Assembly: GCF_964340395.1 (NCBI RefSeq)
Contig: NC_135557.1
Span: 11,321,046 to 11,383,545 of the forward strand
DNA length: 62,500 nucleotides
Reading direction: 5' to 3'
Source of the DNA: Glandiceps talaboti
Taxonomy: Eukaryota; Hemichordata; Enteropneusta; Spengelidae
In this document: piece after piece, positions 24,935 to 36,900 of the stretch
Layout of the letters: each line of letters starts with the position of its first letter
Position numbering within the stretch: the first letter of the stretch is position 1
Notes under the pieces: generated by a model
Databases searched by the model: none
Seen by the model: only the letters and a program-made list of their open reading frames with translations
What the model was told of the DNA's origin: nothing
Translations under genes and position numbers: made by a program

Positions 24935-26035
24935 TATTACCCTCCTGTAAATATTTTTTTAATTGCAAAAGTAAACATTGACAATTGTAAACGTGAGCCC
25001 GGTGCAGTGTGTCAAAATTGGATGAATGTAGACGACTATTAGCTAAAGCTTAGTATTCTAGTGCTGTGCATCTTTGGTTCGTCCAGTAAGATAAATTAAC
25101 AACAATAACAACAACGACGACGACGACGACCGCAAGTGTTACAGCTAAGTACAGCTAAAGACAGTAACAATGCAACAAATTCTGTTCAAATGAAGAATTA
25201 TTTAATTCAAACATTTAACACAAAAATCTGCCTAGAGCGAGACTATTTATGGGCACCTGGTATACTGTGTAAAATTGAAAGCAATCCTCGTGTATCTTCG
25301 GGGCTAGGGGGCGCACTTTTAGAATCATAATAGTGTATGTATACAGAACACACATATCTCTGACCATCGTCCAAGAAGGTCTCACCAATTGTTATGGTTC
25401 ACACTTTATATTGCGAATTTATGAACGGATTTAAGTACTGAAGTCGAAGAAGCTTCTCACCAAAATCTTCTCAGAACTCAACAACTACATGTGTAACGAA
25501 ACTATTAACAGTGGCACCCCCAACCACCACAACTAACACTAACACCACCACGTTGTCTCTTGACCTGTCATCACAAGCAGGGTCACCCGACCTTTGTAAA
25601 CTATAGCTAGTTGTGACGTCACGACACTTAGATTTATTCGAACCAAATTGATTTGACCTATAGTGTATATTTGTTGTCTTTTATGTTTGTGTTCTTTTTC
25701 CTGTCAGTTGTAGAGCACATTGTGGTTATTTTTTTTAAATGTAATCCACTTTATAAGATCTAGAAATAAAGATTGATTAAGCTTAGAGGGAAGACGTCTA
25801 CGGGTTGTAATTAGTTTGAGAGGGGAACGGTTTGGAGAGCCCTGGCCTTGGACGGAGCTATTGTTAGGCGCGAACCCATCTCTGGTCTAGTCAATAACAT
25901 ATATCCCTGAAATAGCCATGGTAACAGTTGTACTTAATATCTGACTCTACAAGCACTAACCGTGGTCCGTGTATCCGCATGGTCCATTTCTTTAATTTAT
26001 TACAACAGAAGAAAAAAAACCTGTTTAGATTCGAC
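24935..26035. other. 3' flank of the NXPE-like gene and unique DNA
   Basis: No gene recognised. A TTGTAATCCACTTTATAAGATCT-like segment ending in AAATAAAGATTGATT (about 25700-25780) resembles the 3' end of a non-LTR element, but no coding part is attached. A (ACG)n tract lies at about 25108-25130. Confidence 0.45.
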
Positions 26036-26156
26036 TTGTCTAGTTCCAAACAGGGATTGTATTACGTATTAAACACTTCATCACTTTACCCAAAAAGGAG
26101 TGGGAAAGTGATGAAGTTTTTAATACTTAATGCAATCCCTGTTTGGAACTAGACTA
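26036..26156. mobile_element. Foldback MITE, 121 bp, with 9-bp target-site duplication
   Basis: The arms TCTAGTTCCAAACAGGGATT (left) and its inverse (right, to 26154) pair almost end to end, with further inner pairing around CACTTTCC/TTTACCC. The 9-bp AGATTCGAC occurs on both sides at 26027-26035 and 26157-26165. A 9-bp duplication with long arms suggests a Mutator-like non-autonomous element. Confidence 0.75.
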
Positions 26157-29100
26157 AGATTCGACAGTCAGAACGGATGCATTTGTTCCATGTAAATCTT
26201 GTTGATACTGATACAGATTGGTCAGCACGGGTGTAATGATTGATTTGATTTCCCTTACTTCGTCATTATACAACTTGAAACACTTCTGGATCGTACCGTA
26301 TTAAATGGCATAATGAAATAACTTAGTCATATTGATCAGGTTTATTGTATTACTGTCACATCACATACACAGCAAGGGCCTCGAAGAATCACGGAGTGTC
26401 GCAGTCACACGTCAACGAATGGTTATCTTTATGTGGTCGATGTACAGTACACAAGAATATTCGAGTACCGTTATGTAGATGGTATCGGTACATACAAAAT
26501 AATTCGTTTAGCTTTAATTTTAGTAATGCAAAGCTCCCAGGGCTGTGAGAGAGTCTAATAACATACAGTACTCAATACACAAAGGGAGATTTAGAAGGTG
26601 TGAATTGGGCTGACCTTTGGAGTTCAAGCAGAGAGCAAAGTCACAAGCCATATGTATGGACCTCAAACCACTACAGAGAATGGTGGTCGGAGTCTGAACA
26701 TAGACCTTCACCAACGTTGGTGGAGGATCTATCGTCCGAACATATGGAAGCATAAAGGAAGCCTCTATGGTCTGAATGTGATATGCACGAGTCTGACCCG
26801 ACCAAAATAGTTTGCCAAAATTACGGGGAGAACTTAATGAAGGAGAAAAATAAATCATACTACTGCACCATAGCCAGTGACTGCACAGTAACAATTTTAA
26901 GGAAGGGGAAAGGGCATAACTATTACTATTCAAGGTAAACATAAAAAAAACCCGAATTTTATACAGGTCTTCGTGTGAACTAGACTATAAGATACATGTA
27001 CGTCTTGTTCTTCAGCACTATCTATCACACACTATCAGGCTTCTAAATTGACAAGGGCTTGTGAATGTATGGCTTATTTGTTGCGCCGTGATCCCGTGAA
27101 CAAAGTGCATGTACACTTATATCATCACTTAGCCTGACAAGGGGCTAACCAGTATCACAAACAAACTAACAGTTGTCTGTGATGACAGTATGTACTTTAT
27201 CCTAAACTAGATGGACTGATCTTGGCATCCTGTGAACGTGTCGGGCATAAGTACAATAGACACCAGTGGAAAGATAAACAATGCGGCTGTAGCCTTGTTG
27301 TTTATCTTTCCATCGGTTTGTATACCTAAAGAGGGCTCTATTGTCTACAGTTAATATTGTCTCTCTCTCTCTACATGACCATGGATCTAAGACCATTATG
27401 CAAAAGACTATTACCGTGATCACACTCGGAGACGTAGGGTCTATGGGCTAATATTCGCTCAAATTCGCGCTTCTGGTGATAGTTTGCTGCTTCGGATTTA
27501 GATGACGTCGTGGGGATTTTTAGATATTGTATATTGTTAAGACCTAAAAGAAACAAATTTGTTGTTCCGATTAGGCCTAAAATTGTGTTATTTCGATTAC
27601 GCTCAATTTTAGGATTGGCGGGGTAGGTAGATTTTTTTTTTTTTTTATATATATATTTGTTTTCTTATGTATGTGTCTAGTTCAGGTAGTTACATTTTCC
27701 GTTGTTTTCCATATGGTCTCTGTGTTATTATTTTCTACTCATCAGATGTACAGTCATTACAGATTGTGAGAACACTTTTATAGTGTCGTATTAAATCGAT
27801 GTCAGTTTCAGAATCCATCATTCCTTGCGGGACTTCACACCCAATTTTTGCGATTGTGTATTATTTTTTTTCTCGAATACGTAAAGACAAATTTAGGGTC
27901 GTCAATGAAATTAATGTCATTGGGTCGGGTAACTTGAAGCAAACCATTTTTGTAGGCCAAACCAAATCAAAGAAATATAGGGTTGCTCTGATCACATTTT
28001 TTATATAAAAAACGCCATATTGTATTATTGATTATGATTATGCGGGCGTTTCTAGTGTGTCGGTAGCTGTGATTGAATCGATTCGTTGCCCCTATCATTA
28101 GAACATTCCATAGCGCCCTTTGTCTATAGACGTATATTATATTAGCTTTGTCGTACAAAAGAATCTGGATCCATACACCATGGAGGTAGCAAAATGCACA
28201 TTAAACCGCAGTAATACAAGCACCTCGGCAGAAGTGATGTTGTGACTGGTTTCGACGTAAATGTGAGAAAACTCGACTATTTTCAGTGAGTATTTTTTTT
28301 TGCTACAATGGAAGTTATAGTTCTCCCAAAGAGAGCTTTTCTTAACAAGAAAATCATTCTGTAAATGTATTATACGTTATTATGTAATGTCCAAATACAG
28401 CTCAACTCGATATAAATCATAACTGATGTTACTCGTCAGACATCCTAGATTGACACCTGGTTTTGATAAATTTGTAAGACACGTTTGCTAAGCCAAACTC
28501 ATGTTTGGTTTTGGCTATTATCTGTCGACCAGGCAAGCTATATTTCAAAATAGACACCCGGTCATAGACAGTGGTGGTAGGGCTTCCCACGACACCCACT
28601 ATCTTACATGTATGATATAGTCCACGACTCATACTGTGCATCGTGTATGTATAATATATTTCCTGAAGGGAGAAGCGATAGATGTATCGGGAAAAGGACG
28701 CCTCGGTGATATCGCATTTGGGGCTAGTTTTAGCATAAACATTGCGTGATACTGTGAACTTGGAGGTAGAAAACACACCTCCATGCCGTGAATAAACAAA
28801 CCGTCTCGAGAACAAGAGGGAATAGATGCCCCTAGGTCATGATCAGTAAAGTTGTCTTTTCCTTCTGTGTGTGTACAAAGCCACAAACATGTAAGTACTT
28901 TTGTTCATACTGAATCAGATATACAACAGAACACAAGCTAGTAATCATAGTCGAGTTCGGGACGGGTCAACGGATTGCGTTGACCCGTCCCGTTTGAGGG
29001 AACTAGATACATTGTGATAAATGTGGTCTTCAGAACATTATTTTGCGTAAATTTCACCAGTGGGATAAAGTAAGGTTTCAAAGATATCGGCACTGCGGAA

Positions 29101-30239
29101 AATTAAAACACTTCTCTGTAACATAACAAAGCGTCATTGCATACTATTTCAACTACCATGTATTTCCTCCGCCAACTTTGACAGATGAAGAGTCTGTGTT
29201 ACAAAAAACTGTTCTGGATTTGTACATTGTACATGTTGATTTTGAAGTTCTGGTTTTGGTCTTAGTTTTAAACTGTCGGGAGTGTCTCATAATTCTTGCT
29301 GAACCATCGATGGTTTTAGCCTACGAGTATTACCTATTAGCTTGGTATTAGTTAGTCTTGCTGCTAGACGTTCGGGCTTTCTTTCGATGCTATAAGTATA
29401 AGCGAACGAAGTTCGCATGTGAGGGCCTGCCCGAACACTCGGATGTTCCATCCTCGATAGCGTTGTTCGGCTGTGTGTCGTATTTTATCGGAAGAACATC
29501 CGAGCGCTAGCTGATAGACTAGGTATTAGTGACTGTAACCATGGAAGTATACTTCCATGCTGTAACTGAACTTGAAGTGTGTCCTGCATGTGGTGAGCAT
29601 CTGTTACGATTAATGTGTTGCTTCATGCTTGACAGTATGCCGCAACATCAAACTTAGGGGCCGTGTCATTTTGAAACTGACGCACAAGAAACTTAATTTC
29701 TTCGTTTTCGTTTTATTCGCACGTTTCCATAATTTATGCACAGTTGATTTTGACTGTCGCACCACGACAGTGATGATCACGTAAATGGGTCAGATTTTGA
29801 ATAGAACAATTTAGAATTTTTAGACTCATTACATTAGTGGAGATGTGAATTTACTTTTAGCTGTTTTGATTAAAGATAGATGTTCTTACGTAAGACGTCA
29901 CGCGATAATGTATTGTTACTGTATTGAATAAATCACAACGGTTGGTCACTGGGCAAATACTGAACGTGAAAAGCGTATTTGTCGTGAAAGCCGTTAGCTC
30001 AGACCCATCTCAGAGCTAGAAAGTCGTAGCTACACAGGAATGTTGTAGGACACCATTCCCCGGGGGCCCCACCCCACCCCTTCCATCCATTAAGCTTGTC
30101 TGTCTCTTCCCTCTGCCTGTGTCAGGCATTTAATTGTTACTTCGATAGCTTTTTGCATTCTCGTATTCCTTGAATACAAGAGAGATCGGAGTAACACATC
30201 AATGCTGAAAACATATCTTCCGTACTTTTTTAGATATCT
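26157..30239. other. Non-coding stretch with small palindromes
   Basis: No gene recognised. Palindromes occur at 26698-26733 (ACCAACGTTGGT core), 27267-27315 (GGAAAGATAAACAA and its inverse) and 28958-28992 (CGGGACGGGTCAAC and its inverse). The minus-strand frame at 28429-28886 has no domain. Confidence 0.5.
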
Positions 30240-30480
30240 GTGGAACAAAACTTCTGCACAGACAAAACGAAACAAAATTGAGATGTCAAGGACCTAAATA
30301 CATACATACATACATACATACATACATACATACATACATGCATGCATGCATGCATACTATACATACATACATACATACATACATACTGTATACATACAAA
30401 TATACATACATACATACATACATACATACATACATACATACATACATCGCCGCGACATTGCCTCCCATGCGAGAGCTGTC
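30236..30480. repeat. Microsatellite-cored dispersed repeat, copy 1
   Basis: TCTGTGGAACAAAACTTCTG then CACAGAC leads into a (CATA)n core (30297-30445), followed by a CGCGACATTGCCTCCCATGC-type tail. The same left and right flanks surround a (CAGA)n core at 36775-36890. Confidence 0.55.
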
Positions 30481-30847
30481 TACAAAACCTTCAGATTTGA
30501 CAGTTTGCTGAACTTGTAAATTGATGAAGACATCATGTCTGTCAACAACTATCTGTGTTGAAATCGCTTGGGATGAAACAAAAAAAAGTCTTTTTTAAAA
30601 CCTCTTACTTTGTAAGAAATGTCAAACATTCCTGTATAAAGACTGAAAGGAAAGCTGGTCACGATGTAATACTTATGTTTACTGACATCTACAGCTAATA
30701 AATCCAGGGTTCATACACCAAACTCAAATCAAATTATGTCGGCTTACAAAGAGTTCCAGATCAGTTTTGCTCATTTCACAGGCAGGAGTGTTGACTAGTA
30801 AAATCCATTTTCTTTATCTTCGTACAGGCTTTGTAATAGATACTTCT

Positions 30848-31172
30848 CGTCTATCTAACAGACACTCAATCTATCGTCTATCTAATAGACACTCAATCTA
30901 TCATCTATCTAATAGACACTCAATCTAGTGTCTATCTAATAGACACTCAATCTATCATCTATCTAATAGACACTCAATCTATCGTCTATCTAATAGACAC
31001 TCAATCTATCATCTATCTAATGGACACTCAATCTATCATTTATCTAATAGATACTCAATCTATCATCTATCTAATAGACACTCAATCTAGTGTCTATCTA
31101 ATAGACACTCAATCTATCATATATCTAATGGACACTCAGTCTATCATTTATCTAATAGACACTCAATCTATT
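30848..31172. repeat. 27-bp minisatellite, about 12 units
   Basis: The units begin GACACTCAATCTATC and contain GTCTATCTAATAGAC, which is itself nearly self-complementary, so each unit can form a small hairpin. It lies 0.2 kb beyond the stop of the NRF-like gene. The open frame inside is repeat translation. Confidence 0.9.
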
Positions 31173-31382
31173 TCCAGTAGGTTCTCCAGGAGTTCATTAC
31201 ATTTTCTGTGACTTTCCAACAGTCTTTTGAAATTCCAGGAATTTCCCAGTCTTTTGAAATTCCCTGACTTTCCAAGAGTGTATAAACCCTGTATTAAGTG
31301 ATTACTGTGTGTTAATATTTACATAATTTACGAGTCCCACAAATTCTCTATGTCCAATAACTTAGAGGTGCTGTTTTTCTTT

Positions 31383-34340
31383 TTACCATTTGTGTTTTTT
31401 CTGTTCTTTGGTATTTTTAGTGTTTGGTACTAAGAACACATTCCCATCAGTTGACTGTTGTAGTGAGTATTGCTGTGGATCGTATGGCAGTCCCGATTCG
31501 TCTCTTAAACTCTTAAATACTTCGCAGTACAAACATTGAAACCTATCTTTCATTTCTCTGCATTCTTTGTCAATCATAAAATACTCTTTTCTCAACTTTT
31601 TTTTCTCTGCCGTCAACTGATTCACTTCGTCTTCAATGGCTGAAATTGTGTCTGATTTACGTTTACGACAATGTTGGGCGGTGACTTTGTTCTTTCCACG
31701 GCGTCTAATGTCTCTGATCATCGCTAGTTGTGACTCTGTCAGCTGATATTTGGACATAAGTTCATTGAATTCATCCACTGGTAAATCAATTATTTCATTG
31801 GTAGAGAATGGAATGTTCAATAACTTGGCCCGCTTCTCATCTCGGGACAGTTTCTCCGATCTCTTATCTCGTTTTGACGAGTCTGGCTGATTGGCATGTG
31901 GGTGGGAACCACCATTCTTTTTCTTTTTTTCATGTTTTTGTTCCGATTCATTAGGCTGTGGGTAGGTATGATTGTGTTTGATATGTTCCATAGATGGTGG
32001 TTGAGTACTGTATCTCTGGTACCTTTCATACTGACTCTCCCGTTTCAGTGACTTTTTACCTACAAGTTACAGAAAAACAAAATATTTAATGATGTGATAC
32101 AGTCAGGCAATCATCTGATACAGTCAGGTAATCATGTGATACAGTCAGGTAATCATGTGATAGAGTCAGGCAATCATGTGATACAGTTAGGCAATCATGT
32201 GATACTGTCAGGTAATCATGTATTCAACACTAGAGGGCACTATATTCTCCACTTCCGGTTTGCATTGTACAGTGGTCAATTTGCATCAACTCTGTATCAT
32301 GGTAATCGTTAAATCTGTTAGAAGATTAACCTGAATAATCTTAGCAAGATAGCTACAGTGTGCGATTTTTCCACAGGCATGTAGACATGTTGTGTAGGTC
32401 AGCTTCTCTGTGCAGTCATGTTGTACCAATCACTGACGTTGTAATTAAGACCCAGCACTCTCTCCTAGGGATGGAGGTCTACCAATCACTGACGTTGTAA
32501 CACCCAACACTCTCTGCTAGGGGTGGAGAGTGTGTGTATCCAAGACTAGGGTAGGATAATCTTTCTGAGGTAAAGTTAGGGTGGTCTGAGAGGAGGTGGA
32601 GGAAGGATGCAATGTGGTCTGAGAGGAGATGGGGGCAGGCTGAAATGTGGTCTGAGAGGAGGTGGGGGGAAGCTTGGGATGCAATGTGCTCTGAGAGGAG
32701 GTGGAGGAAGGATGCAATGCTTACCTATCAGGTAACCTGTTGATGTAGCACCACCCATATCATCAGATAAATCATCACCATCAATTCCATCATCATCACT
32801 ACTTCCCTCCGGTTGAACAGATGATACAGATACAGTCCCATTCTGGTCACTGAGGCCACCTGCGATTGGATGAACAAATGACAGTCACTTACACAAATTG
32901 TAATGGAATGAACCAATGACAGTCACTAACACAAATTATAATGGGATGAGTCACTTAAACAATGGGGAGCTATCGTACCTACACTTTCAGTAGTATGGTT
33001 GTGTACACTTTATGGACACAAGCTGAGTTTGTATGTTTTGGGATTTAACTTGTCTGCATATTAATAGCTGGTACTCGCAGTACTCTACTTACTGATGTAT
33101 ACTCAATCATCCTTTGCAAGTAACTGAACTCAAACCTGGTATTAGGATAAAACTTATAAATGATCTGATGGCACCGTTTACCATACGTATAAAAAATGTA
33201 TAGGAACTCCCTACTATGCAATCAATAGTTCTCACAATGCCAGAACACAAACTGAAATGCAAATGGAGACATGTATCAACATTTAACATCATACTAAGAA
33301 CAGTTTAATCAAAGGCTTTTGTAAGTATTTTCACTGGAGTAATAAGCTTATTACCTCAGCTTGTGCCCCTGTAACAAGTCTTTAGACTTACCAGCGTGAC
33401 TGTCACTGTTAACTGACACAGCAGAGTCTTTGTCATCAGCTTTTTCTAAGTCTTCTAATTGTGTTAGAGACTCCAAGCCTTCATCCATTGCCAGGTCCAT
33501 CATTCCAATCTCTTCAAATATGGCATCATTAGCAAGTGCTACCAGCAGTGAATCATTATTCGCATTATTACCTGCATTAACATCAAAAGTGACGTTGATG
33601 TTACCACCTGAGACTGGGAATTCCGTACTGAAGTTACTGGACAAGCTGTTGCTAGGTGACCTTATGCCTGGTTTGACAAATGTAGAAGTTGGTGACAAAA
33701 GTGACGATTGTAACAGACCGATTAAGTTGTTTGTCTCTGATGTTACTGTAGCATGCTGCAAACTCACGTCACCAGTGGTGGTCGCGTTCATGGCATATGT
33801 ATTTGTTATGCCCTGTGGTGTCGCGTATGTATTATTAACGCCCTGTGTCGTCGCGAATGTGTTATCAAGTGTCTCTGTATTGAGATGTTGTAATTCGGGC
33901 AAACTAGCGATGTCTTGCCACTGTTGTTCTAGGTCATGTGAGGATACAGGAGAGGAGGGTGCAGTGCTGTCCATATCCCCGATATCGTCATCACTACAAG
34001 TCGATGCAGTACTTGGGTTTTGTTGTCTGGCGTGTTCATGCAACATTTGTAGGCATTCCTCTAGATTGCAGTCAATAGCCTCTGAGTCTAAATTAATACC
34101 ATTCTGTGTAGTGGGTCTGTCTACAGCTACGCTCTGTGATGTCACCGGTATGTATTCTCCTGTCTCTCTATCAACCATGTGCTCTATGCCTGCCCATTCA
34201 TCTCCTTTGTCTTTCTGTCTTTCCAATTCCAACAACTTCTTCTTTTCCAGTTCTTTCTGTCGGTAAGTTCCATCAAAGATCTCTCGATATACACCCATGT
34301 CAATGTCTTGTTTCCAAAGGACATCAATCAAATCCGTATC
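31383..34340 (-). CDS. NFE2L: NFE2L/NRF-type CNC-bZIP transcription factor, three 3' coding exons (at least 586 aa)
   Basis: The minus-strand exons 34340-33392, 32859-32725 and 32059-31383 join in phase (1761 nt with stop). The first base lies behind an acceptor, so the true start is in an unseen upstream exon. The Neh2 region is clear: TDLIDVLWKQDIDMGV (DLG-like site) and DRETGEYIPV (ETGE site), the two motifs through which KEAP1 recruits CUL3 for degradation. A QQWQDIASLPELQ segment resembles the Neh5 transactivation region. EHIKHNHTY matches the NRF1/NRF2 pattern. The CNC domain (RDEKRAKLLNIPFS) is followed by a basic region (DIRRRGKNKVTAQHCRKRK), a leucine zipper and a Neh3-like VFLVPN end. 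The factor binds antioxidant response elements with small MAF partners in the nucleus. The orthology group is sure; whether NRF1-, 2- or 3-like is not. Confidence 0.92.
32093..32222. repeat. 21-bp minisatellite in an NRF-like intron
   Basis: About six units of GATACAGTCAGGTAATCATG, with G-to-C and A-to-T variants. It lies 30 bp upstream of the last exon's splice acceptor. Confidence 0.9.
32520..32720. repeat. Degenerate GGTCTGAGAGGAGGTGGAGG repeats
   Basis: Purine-rich imperfect units between the second and third NRF-like exons, directly against the donor of the exon at 32725. Open frames (SSQTTL period) are repeat translation. Confidence 0.8.
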
Positions 34341-34559
34341 CTATAGATAAAAAAAATAATATATTTTTTGAGAACTATTTCAAAGTCTTCGGTTGTAATT
34401 TTAAAGCAGCTGCACATATTCCAACTGATGCAATTCTCTTGGAAACTGTTTCTGATAAATATTGAAAACTTTTGTACATGTATGAACCCTTGAAATGATA
34501 CAATGTATGTAAACAACTGATACACTGTATGCACTATATATACACTGTGTGATACAATG

Positions 34560-34835
34560 TATGTTCAATTGCTATGCTGTGATACAGTTTATGGCTAATT
34601 GATACATTGCGACACTATGTATGGTCAATTGAAACAGTGTCACATTGTGTATGGTCAATTGACATATTGTGACACTGTGTATGGTCAATTGATATATTGC
34701 CGTGTATGATTAATTGATACATTGGGACACTGTAGTCAATTGATACACTGTGGCACTGCATGATTAATTGATACATTGTGACACTGTGTGTATTCAATTG
34801 ATACACTGTGTCAATTAATACGTTATGATAACAAA
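34560..34835. repeat. About 37-bp minisatellite (TCAATTGATAC type)
   Basis: Seven or so degenerate units built on GTATGGTCAATTGATA and CATTGTGACACTGT. It lies upstream (5') of the NRF-like exons, probably in an intron. Confidence 0.85.
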
Positions 34836-35154
34836 TGATACAATATGCATACAATTAATACAATGCGATAAACTCCATGCACAAATAATATAATAAAAAG
34901 ATTACCATCATAGTACACAATCTATGTAAAATCCACATGCCATCATTATGATGAATCGCACACACTGGGAGATACACGAGTAGCCTTCCTCTTCAGCACA
35001 GTGTACAACACACCAGTACAACTCTGAAGGTTAACATGATGTATGTACACACATACACAAATGCTAATTTGTACTGGTATTTGGACAAAAGGCTACAAAC
35101 AGTAGACAATTTTGCTGGTACTCTATGTATTACATAACATTGGTCACGTTGAAC

Positions 35155-35345
35155 TGCAGGTCATTGTTCAATGAACATAACATTAAACTACAGGTGACTA
35201 GCTGTTGGTCAATGAACATAACATTGAACTGCAGGTGACTAGCTGTTAGTCAATGAACATAACATTAAACTGCAGGTGACTGGCGATTGGTCAATGAATA
35301 TAACATTACACTGCAGGTGACTGGTGATTGGTCAGTGAACTCACA
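35155..35345. repeat. 41-bp minisatellite, about 4.5 units
   Basis: Units contain CTGCAGGTGACTAGCTG and GTCAATGAACATAACATT. Unit copies are nearly identical. Confidence 0.85.
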
Positions 35346-35589
35346 TTTTCTAGCATATGAAATGCTCATATTCACAATGTCAGATTGCCTTGGTTTGCTA
35401 ACTAGATGCTGGTAGTGTTGAATACATATGAACATGAAATACTGGTACTCTTTGTAAAAATAACTAGATAGGTCAACTCTTCTCAGATATTCATAATACC
35501 AAGTGAATTCACAGTTTTATAAGCATGCGATATGCAACTACCAATGAAGGAATAGAACACACTAACATCTATCCGTACAGGCGAACAAC

Positions 35590-35815
35590 TACATAAGCCA
35601 ATGAGAGACCAGGAGACACACGGCTCTTGATAATATGAAGAAGTGTACAACTAAATAAGCCAATGAGAGACCAGGAGACATACGGCTCTTGATGACAATA
35701 TGGAGAAGTAAACAACTAAATAAGCCAATGAGAGACTAGGAGACATACGGGTCTTGATACTATCATGGAGAAGTGTACAAACTAAATAAGCCAATGAGAG
35801 ATCGGGAGACATGTA
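35590..35815. repeat. About 60-65-bp tandem repeat, four units
   Basis: Units contain AAGCCAATGAGAGACC and AGGAGACATACGGCTCTTGA, then ATATGGAGAAGTGTAC. The minus-strand frame here repeats SLSLAYLV and is not a gene. Confidence 0.85.
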
Positions 35816-35858
35816 CTGTGGCTCTGGATAATAAGGACAGGTACTAAAAGTAATAGAC

Positions 35859-35861
<3 letters not shown>

Positions 35862-35931
<70 letters not shown>
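35862..35931. repeat. (AT)n microsatellite
   Basis: Perfect AT dinucleotide run of about 70 bp. Confidence 0.97.
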
Positions 35932-35933
<2 letters not shown>

Positions 35934-36349
35934 ATTATTTTTTTTAGAAAAGTACCATGGACAACAGTTACATTTAAAGTGTAGTAGTTCTATGGTATGG
36001 AAAAGACAGAATCCATCAGCAAACAAATGATACATAACTTACGAGTTGTGTACACTAATTACAAAGGAAAGCAAGCTTATGAATAGATGGTTTGACAAAA
36101 GGTCATTGCACTGTCAATGTTTTTTTTTATACAATGATAATGATCAGTAATATAAAAACTATAGCTGATGAGATACGACTGGTTCTTACCAGAGATGAAC
36201 TGAAAATGTTTCCGTATGAGGGGAAATATTGTTAATGTACTTCCTGAGACTTTGAAATGTCTTTCGTTACTGTCGTACCTTTGTATAATCAATATCTGTA
36301 GCAAGTTCAACTTGGATTCAGTACAGTCCTGGCTATATATATTTTAATG

Positions 36350-36900
36350 CAAAAGTTCATCAAATATGCAAATTAGCAATTGAATCGATACCATCATATC
36401 TTTGTTCGGTCAATATCATATATTTGCATGGTCATCAATATCTGTGCCAAGTTTCGTCAGATTTGATAAAGCCATTCCTGGATGCATAACATGAGTTACA
36501 AACATTCATTAGTTATGCAAATTAGCTCTTACAAGTAACTTGACACAAGTTAACGTCTTTTAGTGCTTTTATATCTTTGTATGATCCATAGATGTAGCAA
36601 GTTTCATTTGAATTTGGTGCAGCCCTTATGCATATACATCCCTACATGTGAAATAATTAATTATGCAAATTATCATTAATTATGCAAGTCACTCCCACCA
36701 AAAACTAATCAGCCCTAGGTTTCATACTGACAATGGCACATAGTAAATTGCAGCACATTTTCTTCAGTACATTTTGAGATATCAGTGGAGAAAATTTCTG
36801 CACAGACAGACAGACAGACAGACAGACGAACAGACAGACAGACAGACATCACCACGACATCACATCCTATACGGGAGCTAAAATATGATATATATGTTAT
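36350..36900. repeat. Dispersed repeat with (CAGA)n core, copy 2
   Basis: Repeated phrases CAAGTTTC..ATTTGA and TTATGCAAATTAGC run through 36350-36690. They end in GATATCAGTGGAGAAAATTT, CTGCACAGACAGA...(CAGA)n and a CACGACATCACATCCTATAC tail. The flanks of the core match 30236-30480. Confidence 0.55.

Noticed and set aside
25700-25780. Possible LINE 3' end
   Set aside because: Only the tail-like motif is visible; without a coding part it is noted in the interval entry but not called.
28429-28886. Minus-strand ORFs of 85-128 aa
   Set aside because: No recognisable domain and mutually overlapping frames without splice support.
30848-31172. CRISPR-like array
   Set aside because: Units are contiguous with no unique spacers, in an animal genome; it is a minisatellite.
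33430-34266. 278-aa plus-strand ORF
   Set aside because: Antisense shadow of the NRF-like exon. Its own translation has no domain.
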